From: Paeniglutamicibacter kerguelensis
GTDB lineage: Bacteria; Actinomycetota; Actinomycetes; Actinomycetales; Micrococcaceae
DNA: 64,000 nucleotides
Direction of reading: 5' to 3'
Assembly (NCBI RefSeq): GCF_017876535.1
Contig: NZ_JAGIOF010000001.1
Coordinates: 2,790,001-2,854,000 of the forward strand
Shown: piece after piece, positions 1 to 7,706 of the stretch
How the letters are laid out: every line of letters starts with the position of its first letter
Position numbering within the stretch: the first letter of the stretch is position 1
The notes under the pieces: generated by a model
What the model was told of the DNA's origin: nothing
What the model saw: the letters and a program-made list of their open reading frames with translations, nothing else
Database searches by the model: none
Translations under genes and position numbers: made by a program

Positions 1-165
1 GGCGGCGAGCCGCAACTTGTTGAAGAACAAGTAGCTGACGGCGAAGGCAACGACGAGCGCGATCAGGCCCGCGATGTAGGCGGACCAGCCCAGAAGGAAT
101 ACCAGCGGGAGGAAAACAACGAAGAAAAGGGCCAACCGGATCACGGTGTACTTTAAGAACTGCAC
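1..165 (-). CDS. DUF4229-type membrane protein, N-terminal part
   Basis: The reading frame starts with GTG at 165 and runs off the left edge, giving 55 residues. It begins M-Q-F-L-K-Y-T and is dominated by two hydrophobic segments (about residues 8-27 and 31-47) ending in a F-F-N-K-L-R boundary. This matches the start of the small two-helix DUF4229 proteins of actinobacteria, whose function is unknown. It is divergent from the PLDc_N gene at 212, so the 46 bases between them must carry both promoters or be partly leaderless. The family call rests on the N-terminal pattern only. Confidence 0.65.
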   Translation of the reverse strand, partial: MQFLKYTVIRLALFFVVFLPLVFLLGWSAYIAGLIALVVAFAVSYLFFNKLRLAA

Positions 166-211
166 GCCTCCAGTCTATCCGCAGCCCGATCCCAGATATT
201 TTCACTAGACT

Positions 212-634
212 ATGTATATGGTCAGGAACATAATTTTTGCCGCATTGGTCGCACTAGCTGTCACCATCTACGCTTTGATCGAATGTGTTCGCACACGTCC
301 GAGCGATGTCCGTTCCCTGCCCAAGGTCGGATGGGTCGCCGCCATTATCTTGCTGCCACTCATCGGTGCCGGGCTCTGGTTCTGGCTCGGACGCCCCGTC
401 ACGGGCGGGCAGCGCCAGGCCCCGGGAACGCGCCCGGCCACCGGCGCCCCCGACGACGACGAGGCCTTCTTGCGCAACCTGGAAACGCAGCGCCGCAACA
501 AGGCCCGCGACGAGGAACTGCGCCGCAAGGAGGCCGAGCTCAAGGAACGCGAGCGCAAGGCGGCCGAGGAAAACCACAAGAAGCCCGAAGAGGGCGGCAA
601 TCAGTCCGAAGACAAACCGCACCACACCCCGTAG
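212..634 (+). CDS. PLDc_N domain membrane protein
   Basis: A 140-residue protein. Residues 1-62 hold two membrane helices separated by a short loop with R-T-R-P and a following L-P-K-V-G-W, then L-P-L-I-G, W-F-W-L-G-R. This is the pattern of the phospholipase D N-terminal (PLDc_N) membrane module found alone in many actinobacteria. The remaining 78 residues are hydrophilic, rich in Arg, Lys and Glu (many E-R-K and R-R-K steps), probably a cytoplasmic helical tail. No HKD catalytic motif is present, so it is not a phospholipase or cardiolipin synthase itself. A second ATG two codons in (218) is an equally possible start. A strong terminator follows at 653-695. Confidence 0.75.
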   Translation: MYMVRNIIFAALVALAVTIYALIECVRTRPSDVRSLPKVGWVAAIILLPLIGAGLWFWLGRPVTGGQRQAPGTRPATGAPDDDEAFLRNLETQRRNKARDEELRRKEAELKERERKAAEENHKKPEEGGNQSEDKPHHTP

Positions 635-652
635 TCCAAGAACCGATTCGAA

Positions 653-695
653 GGTTGGGCAGGCCCGGATTTTTCCGGGCCTGCCCAACCTTTTT
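653..695 (+). terminator. Rho-independent terminator after the PLDc_N gene
   Basis: A perfect 17-bp inverted repeat (653-669 and 674-690) with a TTTT loop is followed directly by five T residues. It lies between the convergent PLDc_N gene and rtcB, just three bases from the end of rtcB, and could also slow leftward transcription. Confidence 0.9.
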
Positions 696-697
696 GT

Positions 698-1864
698 CTA
701 GTCGCCCTTGACGTTGATGATCTGGCGCAGCTTGTGCCGCACGCTCACCAAGTCGCCAGCGTCCTCCATGACCTGGTCAATGGGCTTGTAGGCACCCGGG
801 ATCTCGTCGATGAACGCATCGGTGTCACGGTACTCGATCCCCGCCATGGCCTCGCGCAGCTGCTCGATGCTGAAGGTCTTGCGGGCCGCCGTCCGGGAGT
901 ACTCGCGTCCGGCGCCGTGCGGCGAGGAATCAAGTGACACGGGGTTGCCCTTGCCGACCACCACATACGATGCGGTGCCCATGGAGCCAGGGATCAAGCC
1001 GTGGTCGCCCTCCCGGGCCCGGATGGCGCCCTTGCGGGAAAGCCAGACAGACTTCCCGAAATGCGTTTCCTTCTCCGTGAAGTTGTGGTGGCAGTTGATG
1101 CGTTCGAGTTCCTCGACCGGTCCCCCGACCCAGTTGGTGAACTGGCGGATCACGCGGTCCATCATTTCTTCCCGGTTCAGCAGGGCGAAGTGCTGGGCCC
1201 AGCGCAGTTCGCGGATGTACGCGTTGAATTCGTCGGTCCCCTCCACCAGGTAGGCGAGGTCCGGATCCGGCAGCTCGATCCAGTACTTCTTGGCGACCTG
1301 CTGTGCGACCTTGATGTGCTTGGTCGCAATCTTGTTGCCGATGCCGCGCGAGCCGGAGTGCAGGAACAGCCAGACCGAGTCCTCCTCGTCCAGCGACACC
1401 TCGATGAAGTGGTTGCCCGAGCCCAGGGAGCCAAGCTGGTGTGCCCAGTGCCCCGCGTAGCTTGCCGGGTCGAAACCGGCCTTCACGGCCAGTTCCTTGA
1501 GTTCCTCGATCCGGGGAACCGCAGTTGCAACGATCTTGCTGTTGTACTTCCCGGCCGAGAGCGGGATGGCGCGTTCGATCTCTTCACGAAGCGGCTTGCG
1601 ATCCTTCGGCAGGTCCGCGGCCTTGTACTGGGTCTTCACTGCGATCATGCCGCACCCGATGTCCACGCCCACCGCCGCGGGGATGATGGCCCCAAGCGTC
1701 GGGATCACCGACCCGACGGTAGCACCCTTGCCAAGGTGCGCATCCGGCATCAGCGCCAGGTGCGGGAAGATGAACGGCATCTTCGAGGTGGTGATTGCCT
1801 GCTCCCGGGTCTTTTCATCCAGGATGGACGCCCAGTTCTTGAGCCGGCTGTTGATGGTCTCCAC
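698..1864 (-). CDS. rtcB: RtcB family RNA ligase
   Basis: A 388-residue protein of the RtcB family, which joins RNA 2',3'-cyclic phosphate (or 3'-phosphate) ends to 5'-hydroxyl ends using GTP and Mn2+. Visible motifs are G-V-D-I-G-C-G-M (66-73, metal-binding Cys71), G-S-L-G-S-G-N-H-F (145-153), H-S-G-S-R-G-I-G-N (169-177), N-C-H-H-N-F (257-262) and H-G-A-G-R (316-320), the last holding the His that is guanylylated in characterised members. The start is GTG at 1864; no strong Shine-Dalgarno is visible. The length is typical of the short bacterial type. No archease, RtcA or RtcR gene lies nearby. In the cell it could repair or heal tRNA or rRNA breaks; the substrate here is unknown. Confidence 0.95.
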   Translation of the reverse strand: METINSRLKNWASILDEKTREQAITTSKMPFIFPHLALMPDAHLGKGATVGSVIPTLGAIIPAAVGVDIGCGMIAVKTQYKAADLPKDRKPLREEIERAIPLSAGKYNSKIVATAVPRIEELKELAVKAGFDPASYAGHWAHQLGSLGSGNHFIEVSLDEEDSVWLFLHSGSRGIGNKIATKHIKVAQQVAKKYWIELPDPDLAYLVEGTDEFNAYIRELRWAQHFALLNREEMMDRVIRQFTNWVGGPVEELERINCHHNFTEKETHFGKSVWLSRKGAIRAREGDHGLIPGSMGTASYVVVGKGNPVSLDSSPHGAGREYSRTAARKTFSIEQLREAMAGIEYRDTDAFIDEIPGAYKPIDQVMEDAGDLVSVRHKLRQIINVKGD

Positions 1865-1940
1865 GATTTCTCTTTCTGTGATGTGGTCCTCGCCGCGCGG
1901 TCCGCGGAAAGGCTGAAAGATTCGGGGAAACGATCGGATC

Positions 1941-1979
1941 CAAAAAAGTAACCCCGAACCGGTGTGCGGTTGCGGGGTT
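1941..1979 (-). terminator. Terminator of the micro-ORF transcript
   Basis: Read on the minus strand, a GC-rich stem beginning AACCCCG and ending CGGGGTT (12 paired bases with one bulged C, small loop) is followed by a run of six T within ACTTTTTTGG. It ends leftward transcription from the micro-ORF pair before rtcB, so rtcB needs its own promoter in 1865-1940. Confidence 0.8.
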
Positions 1980-2004
1980 TGGAGTCCTACTGGCGTGCAG
2001 GGAT

Positions 2005-2103
2005 CTACAAAAGGGGCAACCGACGGCCTGGTTCATGCTTGTACTGGCGCTGAAAGGAGCGCATGGACAAGTCATTTAGTTGGGTTGCTTTAAAATTCAA
2101 CAT
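2005..2103 (-). CDS. 32-residue basic small protein, unknown function
   Basis: ATG at 2103 to TAG at 2005 encodes 32 residues, starting M-L-N-F-K-A-T-Q-L-N and ending R-R-L-P-L-L, with several Arg, Lys and His and no membrane segment. The start has a good Shine-Dalgarno, GGAAAGGA, seven bases upstream. Its ATG overlaps the TGA of an upstream 19-codon ORF (ATGTTGA), an arrangement typical of translational coupling. Its transcript appears self-contained, with a candidate promoter at 2190-2219 and a terminator at 1941-1979. I do not recognise the protein. A longer same-frame reading from 2283 runs through the tRNA terminator and is unlikely to be used. Confidence 0.55.
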   Translation of the reverse strand: MLNFKATQLNDLSMRSFQRQYKHEPGRRLPLL

Positions 2104-2156
2104 GGCCTTGTCCTTTCCAGTAGTTGTAGACCGATTCCCGTTTTCGGGGTTTTCAT
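2097..2156 (-). CDS. 19-residue upstream micro-ORF, coupled to the next
   Basis: ATG at 2156 preceded by GGAGG at a six-base spacing opens 19 codons (M-K-T-P-K-T-G-I-G-L, ending R-T-R-P-C) and stops at TGA 2097, overlapping the start of the 32-residue ORF. The strong ribosome site and the overlap argue that it is translated. It could be a leader peptide that sets translation of the downstream ORF, or half of a two-peptide unit. Too short for homology judgement by eye. Confidence 0.4.
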   Translation of the reverse strand: MKTPKTGIGLQLLERTRPC

Positions 2157-2189
2157 GTGCCGCCTCCGGTGCGGAGCCGACAAGAGGCG

Positions 2190-2219
2190 AGCCTAACAGC
2201 TGAAACAGCGATCGGGCAA
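2190..2219 (-). promoter_or_regulatory. Candidate promoter of the micro-ORF pair
   Basis: On the minus strand TTGCCC (2219-2214) and TAGGCT (2195-2190) are separated by 18 bases, a moderate match to a housekeeping promoter. A start a few bases further on would leave an untranslated leader of about 25-30 bases before the first micro-ORF. Confidence 0.4.
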
Positions 2220-2248
2220 CAGCGGGCCCGGTTCGGGCCTGTCTCGTT

Positions 2249-2297
2249 AAAGAGAACAACCCATGATCCAGAAGCAGGATCATGGGTTGTTCTCTTT
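2249..2297 (-). terminator. Terminator of the initiator tRNA gene
   Basis: A perfect 21-bp inverted repeat (2249-2269 and 2277-2297) with a seven-base loop starts two bases beyond the tRNA 3' end. The downstream T-run on the minus strand is only three long, but the stem is very stable. Confidence 0.8.
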
Positions 2298-2298
2298 G

Positions 2299-2372
<74 letters not shown>

Positions 2373-2690
2373 TCGGTATGTACTAACCCTAACAGCGGTT
2401 TGGCCTCACGCCTAATCGAGGGGGCATTTCATCGAAAATCCCCCGATTTGCCGAGTAATCGGGCGTATTTCGGTCTCCTGTCACTCCGGAGCGGAGCGAA
2501 ACCTGTCCGAACGCAGAATTCTTGCGCGTGAGTACAATCACGTGGCTTGAGGTGTTTTTTCCATTTCGCGCACTTTGTCGACGTGTCAAGGTCTGTCCCG
2601 GTGCCCGTCCAGATGGCGCCGGGATGTTAACGCAATGGTGGCCCGCTGCTTGCAATGCGAAGCAGCGGGCCACCATTCGGCAATTCGGCC
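2373..2690. other. Intergenic region between initiator tRNA and ccsB
   Basis: I see no credible gene in these 318 bases. The left part must carry the leftward tRNA promoter, but no clear -35/-10 pair stands out. The right end holds the ccsB terminator (2635-2676). A weak five-base G/C stem (around 2420-2448) is the only other structure seen. Confidence 0.6.
2635..2676 (-). terminator. Terminator of the cytochrome c maturation operon
   Basis: A perfect 17-bp inverted repeat (2635-2651 and 2660-2676) with an eight-base loop lies 15 bases past the ccsB stop. The T-run is short (TTGCGTT), but position and stability fit an operon end. Confidence 0.75.
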
Positions 2691-3725
2691 TTACAGTCCT
2701 GCGTAGGAGTGCAGGCCGTTGAAGTAGATGTTCACGATGGTGAAGTTGAAGACGAGGCAGAGGTAGCCGATGATGCTCAACCAGGCCGAGCGTGCGCCGG
2801 TCCAACCACCGGTTGCACGGGCATGCAGGTACCCCGCGTAGACAACCCAGATCACGAAGCTCCAGACTTCCTTGGTGTCCCAGCCCCAGTAGCGTCCCCA
2901 GGCCGCCTCGGCCCAAATGGCGCCGGCCATGACGGTGAAGGTCCACATGACGAAGGCAACCGCGTTGATGCGGTATGCGAAGTTCTCAAGGGCGCCCGCA
3001 CTCGGCACGACACCCATGAAGGGGAACTTGTCGGACTTGCCGGCAGCCAGGGCCTCAACGCGGGCATGCTGCACCAGCTGCAGGACGTTCATGGCGAAGC
3101 TGATGGTGAACAGTGCGGAGGCCGACACTGCGATGGACACGTGGATGATCAGCCAGTAGCTCTGCAGGGCGGGCACCAGGTGCGCAACCGGAGTCGGGAA
3201 CCCCATGGTGGCACCGCAGAGCATTACCGTCACCAGTCCGATGACGAAGGTGCCCATGAAACGCAGGTCCTTCTTGATCAGCACCACGACAAAGACGAAA
3301 GCCACGATGAAGGAGCCCGTGGAAAGGAACTCATACATGTTGCCCCAGGGCACACGGCCTGCCGCAATGCCACGGCTGACCACGGCAAAGCCGTGGATGA
3401 GCACGCCCAGCCAGGTCAGCGATACCGCGACTTTGGCGGACATGCGCTTCTCGGACGCCGGGACGTAGTCCATGGAATCGTTGACCAGCTCTTCACCGGT
3501 CGAGCCCCCTGCCACAGGTGCCGATTTTCCGGCCCCCGCAGCCACCAGGACCTTTTTCTCGGCTTCCAGCGTTGCTGCATCAATTTCCCTGATCAGCTTG
3601 CTGGACTTCGCCAAGTCCCAGGCGAAGGCGATGAACGCCACCGCATAGACGAATGCTGCAAGCAACATGAACAGATCGCTGTATTGCCCCAACGTCTCGT
3701 TGATAGTGGGCATGTCGTTTCCCAT
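2691..3725 (-). CDS. ccsB: Cytochrome c biogenesis protein CcsB
   Basis: A 344-residue polytopic membrane protein of the heme-handling family, which with ResB forms the system II synthase that exports heme and attaches it to apocytochrome c. The signature tryptophan-rich motif W-G-R-Y-W-G-W-D is at 276-283, and candidate heme-ligand histidines are at about 111, 195 and 301. The start at 3725 is preceded by AGGAGA at five bases and lies eight bases after the resB stop; an upstream in-frame ATG at 3764 lies inside resB and is rejected. It is the last gene of the resA-ccdA-resB-ccsB operon. A hydrophilic stretch at about 45-95 follows the first helix. Confidence 0.93.
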   Translation of the reverse strand: MGNDMPTINETLGQYSDLFMLLAAFVYAVAFIAFAWDLAKSSKLIREIDAATLEAEKKVLVAAGAGKSAPVAGGSTGEELVNDSMDYVPASEKRMSAKVAVSLTWLGVLIHGFAVVSRGIAAGRVPWGNMYEFLSTGSFIVAFVFVVVLIKKDLRFMGTFVIGLVTVMLCGATMGFPTPVAHLVPALQSYWLIIHVSIAVSASALFTISFAMNVLQLVQHARVEALAAGKSDKFPFMGVVPSAGALENFAYRINAVAFVMWTFTVMAGAIWAEAAWGRYWGWDTKEVWSFVIWVVYAGYLHARATGGWTGARSAWLSIIGYLCLVFNFTIVNIYFNGLHSYAGL

Positions 3726-3733
3726 AAGGTCTC

Positions 3734-5353
3734 CTAGACTCCGGCACGCACGACGGCGGGCCACTGCTGCTCAAGAAGCTTGCGCAATTCCTTCGCTTCA
3801 GATTCCAAGCGAGGGTCTTCACCACGGGCCAGCAATCCGTATTCGATTATCCGCTCTTCACGTCCAGAATCGTCAACCGAGGTCTTGATTTTCACCCAGA
3901 CCCGACGACGCGGCGTGAAGAGGGAGATGGCCAGGCCCAGGAGGGCGAGACCGGCAAAAATAGCCACCGGGCGCTTGCTCGGATCGTAGTTGATGTCGAG
4001 GCCGACAAAGCGCTTGAGTCCGTCAAAGGAAATGCTTCCCTTGCCGTCCGGCAGGTTATAGCTTTGTCCGGCGCCCAAGACGATGCCGCCGGCTTTGAGG
4101 TTGCGGTTGTTCAGCTCCTTGAGCTGATCCGTTTCCAGCACGTAGACGTTTTGCGGGTTCCCGTCGTCCAAGCCGAGGTTCCCGTAGTAGGAGTTCAGCT
4201 GCAGCTGCGGGTTGACGGCGTTGGGGTCGCCGGAAATGGCAAAGCCTGTCTCATCGGTCATCGCCGTCGGCAGCAGGAACCCCTGGAAGCCAAGCTGATC
4301 CGGCTTTGCGTCCGGGGCCTTGATGACCAGCAGCGAGGTGTACATGCCGTCCTGTGGAACCGAAACAACGGGGCCGCTGAAGGATACGTTGCCCTGTCCG
4401 TCGCGGACCGTCACAACTGGGGCATATCCGTTGCCGACGAGGTAAACGTCGGCGCCGTTGATCCGCAGCGGGTGGTTGACCCGAATGTTTTCCTTTTGCA
4501 CCGGAGCATCCGGGCTCCGGCGCGTTTCGACCTCGGCGGTGAAGTCGATGGGCTGCCCGAAGTGGGTCGTGGATTCGCGGTCGAACGTGATGTTGAACTT
4601 GTCCAGCTTGACCGAGTACGGGTTAAGCGACTCTTCCTTGAACCAGGTGCCGGGCTTGAAGGAGTCGTAGGAAACTAGGGAGTTGACGAAGGTCTCCCCC
4701 TCGACCAGGACGCGCTGCCCGCTGTAGCCGAACGAGCCGCCGACTGCTACCGAGGCAAGGATGCCAACCAAGGAAATATGGAAGAGCAGGTTGCCGACTT
4801 CGCGGCTGTAGCCACGTTCGGCACCGACCGAGGGGCTGGCGCCTTCCGGGCGTGCTTCGGCCCGGTAACCGCGCTTCTTCAGCAACTTGGCTGCATCGGC
4901 GATGATCTGCTCGTTGCTGATTCCCGAGGTTTCGGCCGATTCGATCTCAATCGTGCCGTTCTGCGGCAGTCGATTCAACCGCGACGGGGTGCGTGGAGGC
5001 GGGGTTCGCAGGGCCTTCGCGTGCTTCTTTACGCGTGGCAGGATGCAACCGATCAGCGAGATGAACAGCAGCAGGTAGATTGCCGAGAACCAAGCCGAAG
5101 AGAACACGTCAAAGAGCTGGAACCGGTCAAGCCAGGCGCCGAGGGTGGGCTTGTTGGTCAGGTATGCAGCAACCTGCTCGGGGTTGACCGCACGCTGCGG
5201 GAACACGGATCCCGGAACCGCAGCCACTGCCAGCAGCAGCAAGAGGAACAGCGCCGTGCGCATGCTGGTGAGCTGGGCCCAGGCCCAGCGAAGCATCCCG
5301 ATGAACCCGAGTGTCGGAACTGCAACGTCTTTTTTCATATCTTGCTTTGCCAT
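3734..5353 (-). CDS. resB: Cytochrome c biogenesis protein ResB
   Basis: A 539-residue partner of CcsB in system II cytochrome c maturation. It has three N-terminal hydrophobic segments (near residues 30-50, 80-100 and 175-195), a large extracytoplasmic domain, and a final helix near 465-480, followed by a charged tail. This is the ResB layout. The ATG at 5353 overlaps the ccdA stop as TAATG, implying translational coupling, which is why it is preferred to a longer in-frame reading starting at 5569 inside ccdA. It ends eight bases before ccsB. Its role is to hold heme and apocytochrome outside the membrane. Confidence 0.93.
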   Translation of the reverse strand: MAKQDMKKDVAVPTLGFIGMLRWAWAQLTSMRTALFLLLLLAVAAVPGSVFPQRAVNPEQVAAYLTNKPTLGAWLDRFQLFDVFSSAWFSAIYLLLFISLIGCILPRVKKHAKALRTPPPRTPSRLNRLPQNGTIEIESAETSGISNEQIIADAAKLLKKRGYRAEARPEGASPSVGAERGYSREVGNLLFHISLVGILASVAVGGSFGYSGQRVLVEGETFVNSLVSYDSFKPGTWFKEESLNPYSVKLDKFNITFDRESTTHFGQPIDFTAEVETRRSPDAPVQKENIRVNHPLRINGADVYLVGNGYAPVVTVRDGQGNVSFSGPVVSVPQDGMYTSLLVIKAPDAKPDQLGFQGFLLPTAMTDETGFAISGDPNAVNPQLQLNSYYGNLGLDDGNPQNVYVLETDQLKELNNRNLKAGGIVLGAGQSYNLPDGKGSISFDGLKRFVGLDINYDPSKRPVAIFAGLALLGLAISLFTPRRRVWVKIKTSVDDSGREERIIEYGLLARGEDPRLESEAKELRKLLEQQWPAVVRAGV

Positions 5354-6147
5354 TAGATGGGCAACCTGACTTCGTTGGCGAACCAATCTTGCAATTGTGT
5401 AACCCAGGTACCCCAAAGGCCGGTGGCCATCAAGATGCCCAGAAGTATTAGCATGCCGCCACCAAAGCGCATTACCGCAAGCTGGTGTCGACGGAAGAAT
5501 TTCATGGCGCCCATGCCACGGCGCAGACCCATCGCAATGAAAAGGAAAGGCAGCCCCAGACCCATGCAATAGAAGAATGTCAGCAGCGCCCCCTTGGTCG
5601 GGCTACTGCCGTATTCACCGCCCATAATCAGAACGGCACCGAGCGTTGGCCCAATGCAGGGGGCCCATCCCAGACCAAATGTGAGTCCCAAAACGGGCGC
5701 GCCCCACAGTCCCGCCGGGGGTTTGCGGTGAATCTTCGCTTCTCGCTGCATGAACGAAAAACCACCCATGAACACCACGCCCATGAGGATCACCACGATC
5801 CCAAGGACTTGGGTAACCCATGAGCCCTTGTATGCCATCCAACCTGCAACCTGCGAGAAAACCACTCCGGCGAGGACAAAGACGACGGTGAAACCCAGAA
5901 TAAACAGACCTATGCCGGTGACCATGCGTCCGCGTTTTTGGTCTGCAAGATCTGCCCCGGAGAGGCCAGTGACATAGCCCAAATAGCCAGGAACCAACGG
6001 AAGTACGCAGGGAGAAAGGAAGGATACAAGCCCGGCAAGCATGGCTACGGGCACGGCCAGGAGCAGCGATCCGTCCTGAACAATTTCGGCAAAGGCATTT
6101 CCCTCGGCCGGTACCGCCAAAGCAGCAACGAGCGACGGAGCTATCAC
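5353..6147 (-). CDS. ccdA: Cytochrome c biogenesis protein CcdA
   Basis: A 264-residue six-helix membrane protein that passes electrons from cytoplasmic thioredoxin to extracytoplasmic thiol-disulfide proteins. The two redox cysteines lie in L-S-P-C-V-L-P (Cys47) and W-A-P-C-I-G-P (Cys164), each at the start of a three-helix repeat. It overlaps resA by four bases (ATGA) and resB by one base (TAATG), so resA-ccdA-resB is tightly coupled. Its likely target is the ResA-like lipoprotein encoded just upstream, which keeps the apocytochrome CxxCH cysteines reduced. Confidence 0.95.
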   Translation of the reverse strand: MIAPSLVAALAVPAEGNAFAEIVQDGSLLLAVPVAMLAGLVSFLSPCVLPLVPGYLGYVTGLSGADLADQKRGRMVTGIGLFILGFTVVFVLAGVVFSQVAGWMAYKGSWVTQVLGIVVILMGVVFMGGFSFMQREAKIHRKPPAGLWGAPVLGLTFGLGWAPCIGPTLGAVLIMGGEYGSSPTKGALLTFFYCMGLGLPFLFIAMGLRRGMGAMKFFRRHQLAVMRFGGGMLILLGILMATGLWGTWVTQLQDWFANEVRLPI

Positions 6148-6770
6148 AACGACTCGGTGAGGGCCGTGTTGATCAGGGCCTTGAGCGTTGGTTTCTCCGC
6201 AACACCGAGAATGCGGGCTGACACGCGTCCCTGTCGGTCGAGAACCAAGGTCGTGGGCACGGCCTGCAGCGGAACGTACTTGGTCATGGCCAGCTGGATT
6301 GCACCCTGGGTGTCCTGCACCGACGGGTACTTGATGCCGAACGTCCGTTCGAAAGCTTCGGCTGCGTCCTTCTCGTCCCGGACGTTGATGCCGATGAATT
6401 CCGCCTTGCCCTTGAACTCGTCGCTGAGTTCAACCATGTGCGGTGCTTCGATGCGGCACGGCGCGCAGGCGGCGTACCAGAAGTTCAGGACCGTCACTTG
6501 GCCGGCCCAGTCGGCCGAATCGATCTTCGATCCGTCGTAGGCGGTGGCGTTGATTTCCACGGGCTCGGTACGTGACTTGGGGCCGTATTCCTGGACCGAT
6601 CCATCGCCGGCGATGTAGTTCTTGTTGTTGCCTTCGCGGGCCTGCTTGGCCAGCGGGTCTTCTTCTCCGACACAAGCAGCCAGCGGCAGCGCCGCTGCGG
6701 CGAGCATGGCTGCACGCAAGAAAGTGCGTCGTCCCAAACGCGATGGTTGGGACGAAGTGGGATCGGTCAT
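6144..6770 (-). CDS. resA: ResA/TlpA-like thiol-disulfide lipoprotein
   Basis: A 208-residue TlpA/ResA-type thioredoxin-fold protein. The N-terminus has R-R-T-F-L-R (14-19), resembling a twin-arginine motif, then a hydrophobic stretch and a lipobox L-A-A-C with Cys33, so it is probably a membrane-anchored lipoprotein, possibly Tat-exported. The active site is W-Y-A-A-C-A-P-C-R with Cys102 and Cys105. The start at 6770 has TGGAG about nine bases upstream; in-frame codons further upstream fall inside the preceding phosphatase gene. It receives electrons from CcdA and reduces apocytochrome c. The gene starts four bases after the stop of the histidine phosphatase gene. Confidence 0.9.
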   Translation of the reverse strand: MTDPTSSQPSRLGRRTFLRAAMLAAAALPLAACVGEEDPLAKQAREGNNKNYIAGDGSVQEYGPKSRTEPVEINATAYDGSKIDSADWAGQVTVLNFWYAACAPCRIEAPHMVELSDEFKGKAEFIGINVRDEKDAAEAFERTFGIKYPSVQDTQGAIQLAMTKYVPLQAVPTTLVLDRQGRVSARILGVAEKPTLKALINTALTESL

Positions 6771-6774
6771 GATC

Positions 6775-7437
6775 TCAGGCTCCAGGAATGTTCGCAGCGT
6801 TGGCCAAGAGGTCAACACTGGGTTCTGCATAGCGGACGGCGACCAGACTTTCACCTTCAAAGTCCAGGCTAGTCACGGAGGTGAGAGTGCATTCGCGTTT
6901 CCGCGGGTCGTGCCAGAGGGCTTTGCCTTCGGCTGCTCGGCGCGTGACCCAAATCGGCAGCTGGTGGCTGACCAGAATGGCTTGCGCTCCGCTACCGCCA
7001 AGTTCAACCGCGAGATCGCGGTGTTCAACAATGGCGGCCATCATTCGTTCTACCTGGTCCCGGTAGGGCTCCCCCCAGGAAGGACGAAAGGGATTGACGA
7101 CGTAGGACCAGTATTTTGGTTCCTTCAGTCGTTCCTTGATCTGTGAAAGGCCCTGGAATCGGTTCGCGGCCTCGATGATCCGATCATCGGTCACAATATC
7201 CAGCCCGAGCGCCTTGGCTGTCGGGTTGGCGGTTTCCTGGGCTCGAACGAGCGGAGACGAAACCATGTGCGTGATGTTCGCGCCGGCCTCTTGCTGGGCC
7301 GTGAAGTACTCTGCCGCGCGCTGTGCCATTTCATGGCCAAGGTCGGAGAGATGGAATTCGGGTAGCCGACCGTAGAGAACCCTGTCCGGGTTATACACTT
7401 CGCCGTGACGCAGAAGGTGAACGGTAGCAGTCGACAT
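6775..7437 (-). CDS. Histidine phosphatase family protein
   Basis: A 220-residue member of the phosphoglycerate mutase/histidine phosphatase superfamily. The catalytic R-H-G motif is at 10-12 (L-L-R-H-G-E), and a second catalytic His is in V-S-H-Q-L-P near residue 163. The substrate cannot be told from sequence. It is the first gene of the cytochrome c maturation operon; a phosphatase in this position is also found in mycobacteria (Rv0525, from memory), which suggests a conserved but unexplained link. The promoter may be GACACT, six bases before the ATG, which would make the mRNA leaderless. Confidence 0.88.
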   Translation of the reverse strand: MSTATVHLLRHGEVYNPDRVLYGRLPEFHLSDLGHEMAQRAAEYFTAQQEAGANITHMVSSPLVRAQETANPTAKALGLDIVTDDRIIEAANRFQGLSQIKERLKEPKYWSYVVNPFRPSWGEPYRDQVERMMAAIVEHRDLAVELGGSGAQAILVSHQLPIWVTRRAAEGKALWHDPRKRECTLTSVTSLDFEGESLVAVRYAEPSVDLLANAANIPGA

Positions 7438-7706
7438 GCCTTAAGTGTCTCAAAACTTTGGTGGGTTACCTAAACAGGGAACATGATCCCCGCCATGTTC
7501 GGGCACGCGACTTGGGCCGTCGTTCCGTCGTTTCACAGCAACCGCGCAGGCAAGATCCCGCAGCCACCCGGCTGGTTTCGTGGGCAACGACCAACTTCTG
7601 TCGAAGCATGCCCGGCTCTAAAACCATCCTTTAGGAGGGGGATAAAACCAGATAGCAGCGGATATTGTGATGCGTAAGACGTATTTTCAAACCGAAGGAG
7701 CAGGTC

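Noticed and set aside
2005..2283. 92-codon version of the small basic ORF
   Set aside because: The longer reading begins inside the tRNA terminator hairpin and has no ribosome site there; the 32-codon start has one.
2389..2946. 185-codon minus-strand frame over the region after ccsB
   Set aside because: Crosses the ccsB terminator and part of ccsB in the wrong frame, with no domain; no ribosome site.
7438..7706. Hidden gene or riboswitch between the histidine phosphatase and the Pro-rich protein
   Set aside because: No ORF with coding character and no recognisable aptamer; it appears to be a divergent promoter region.
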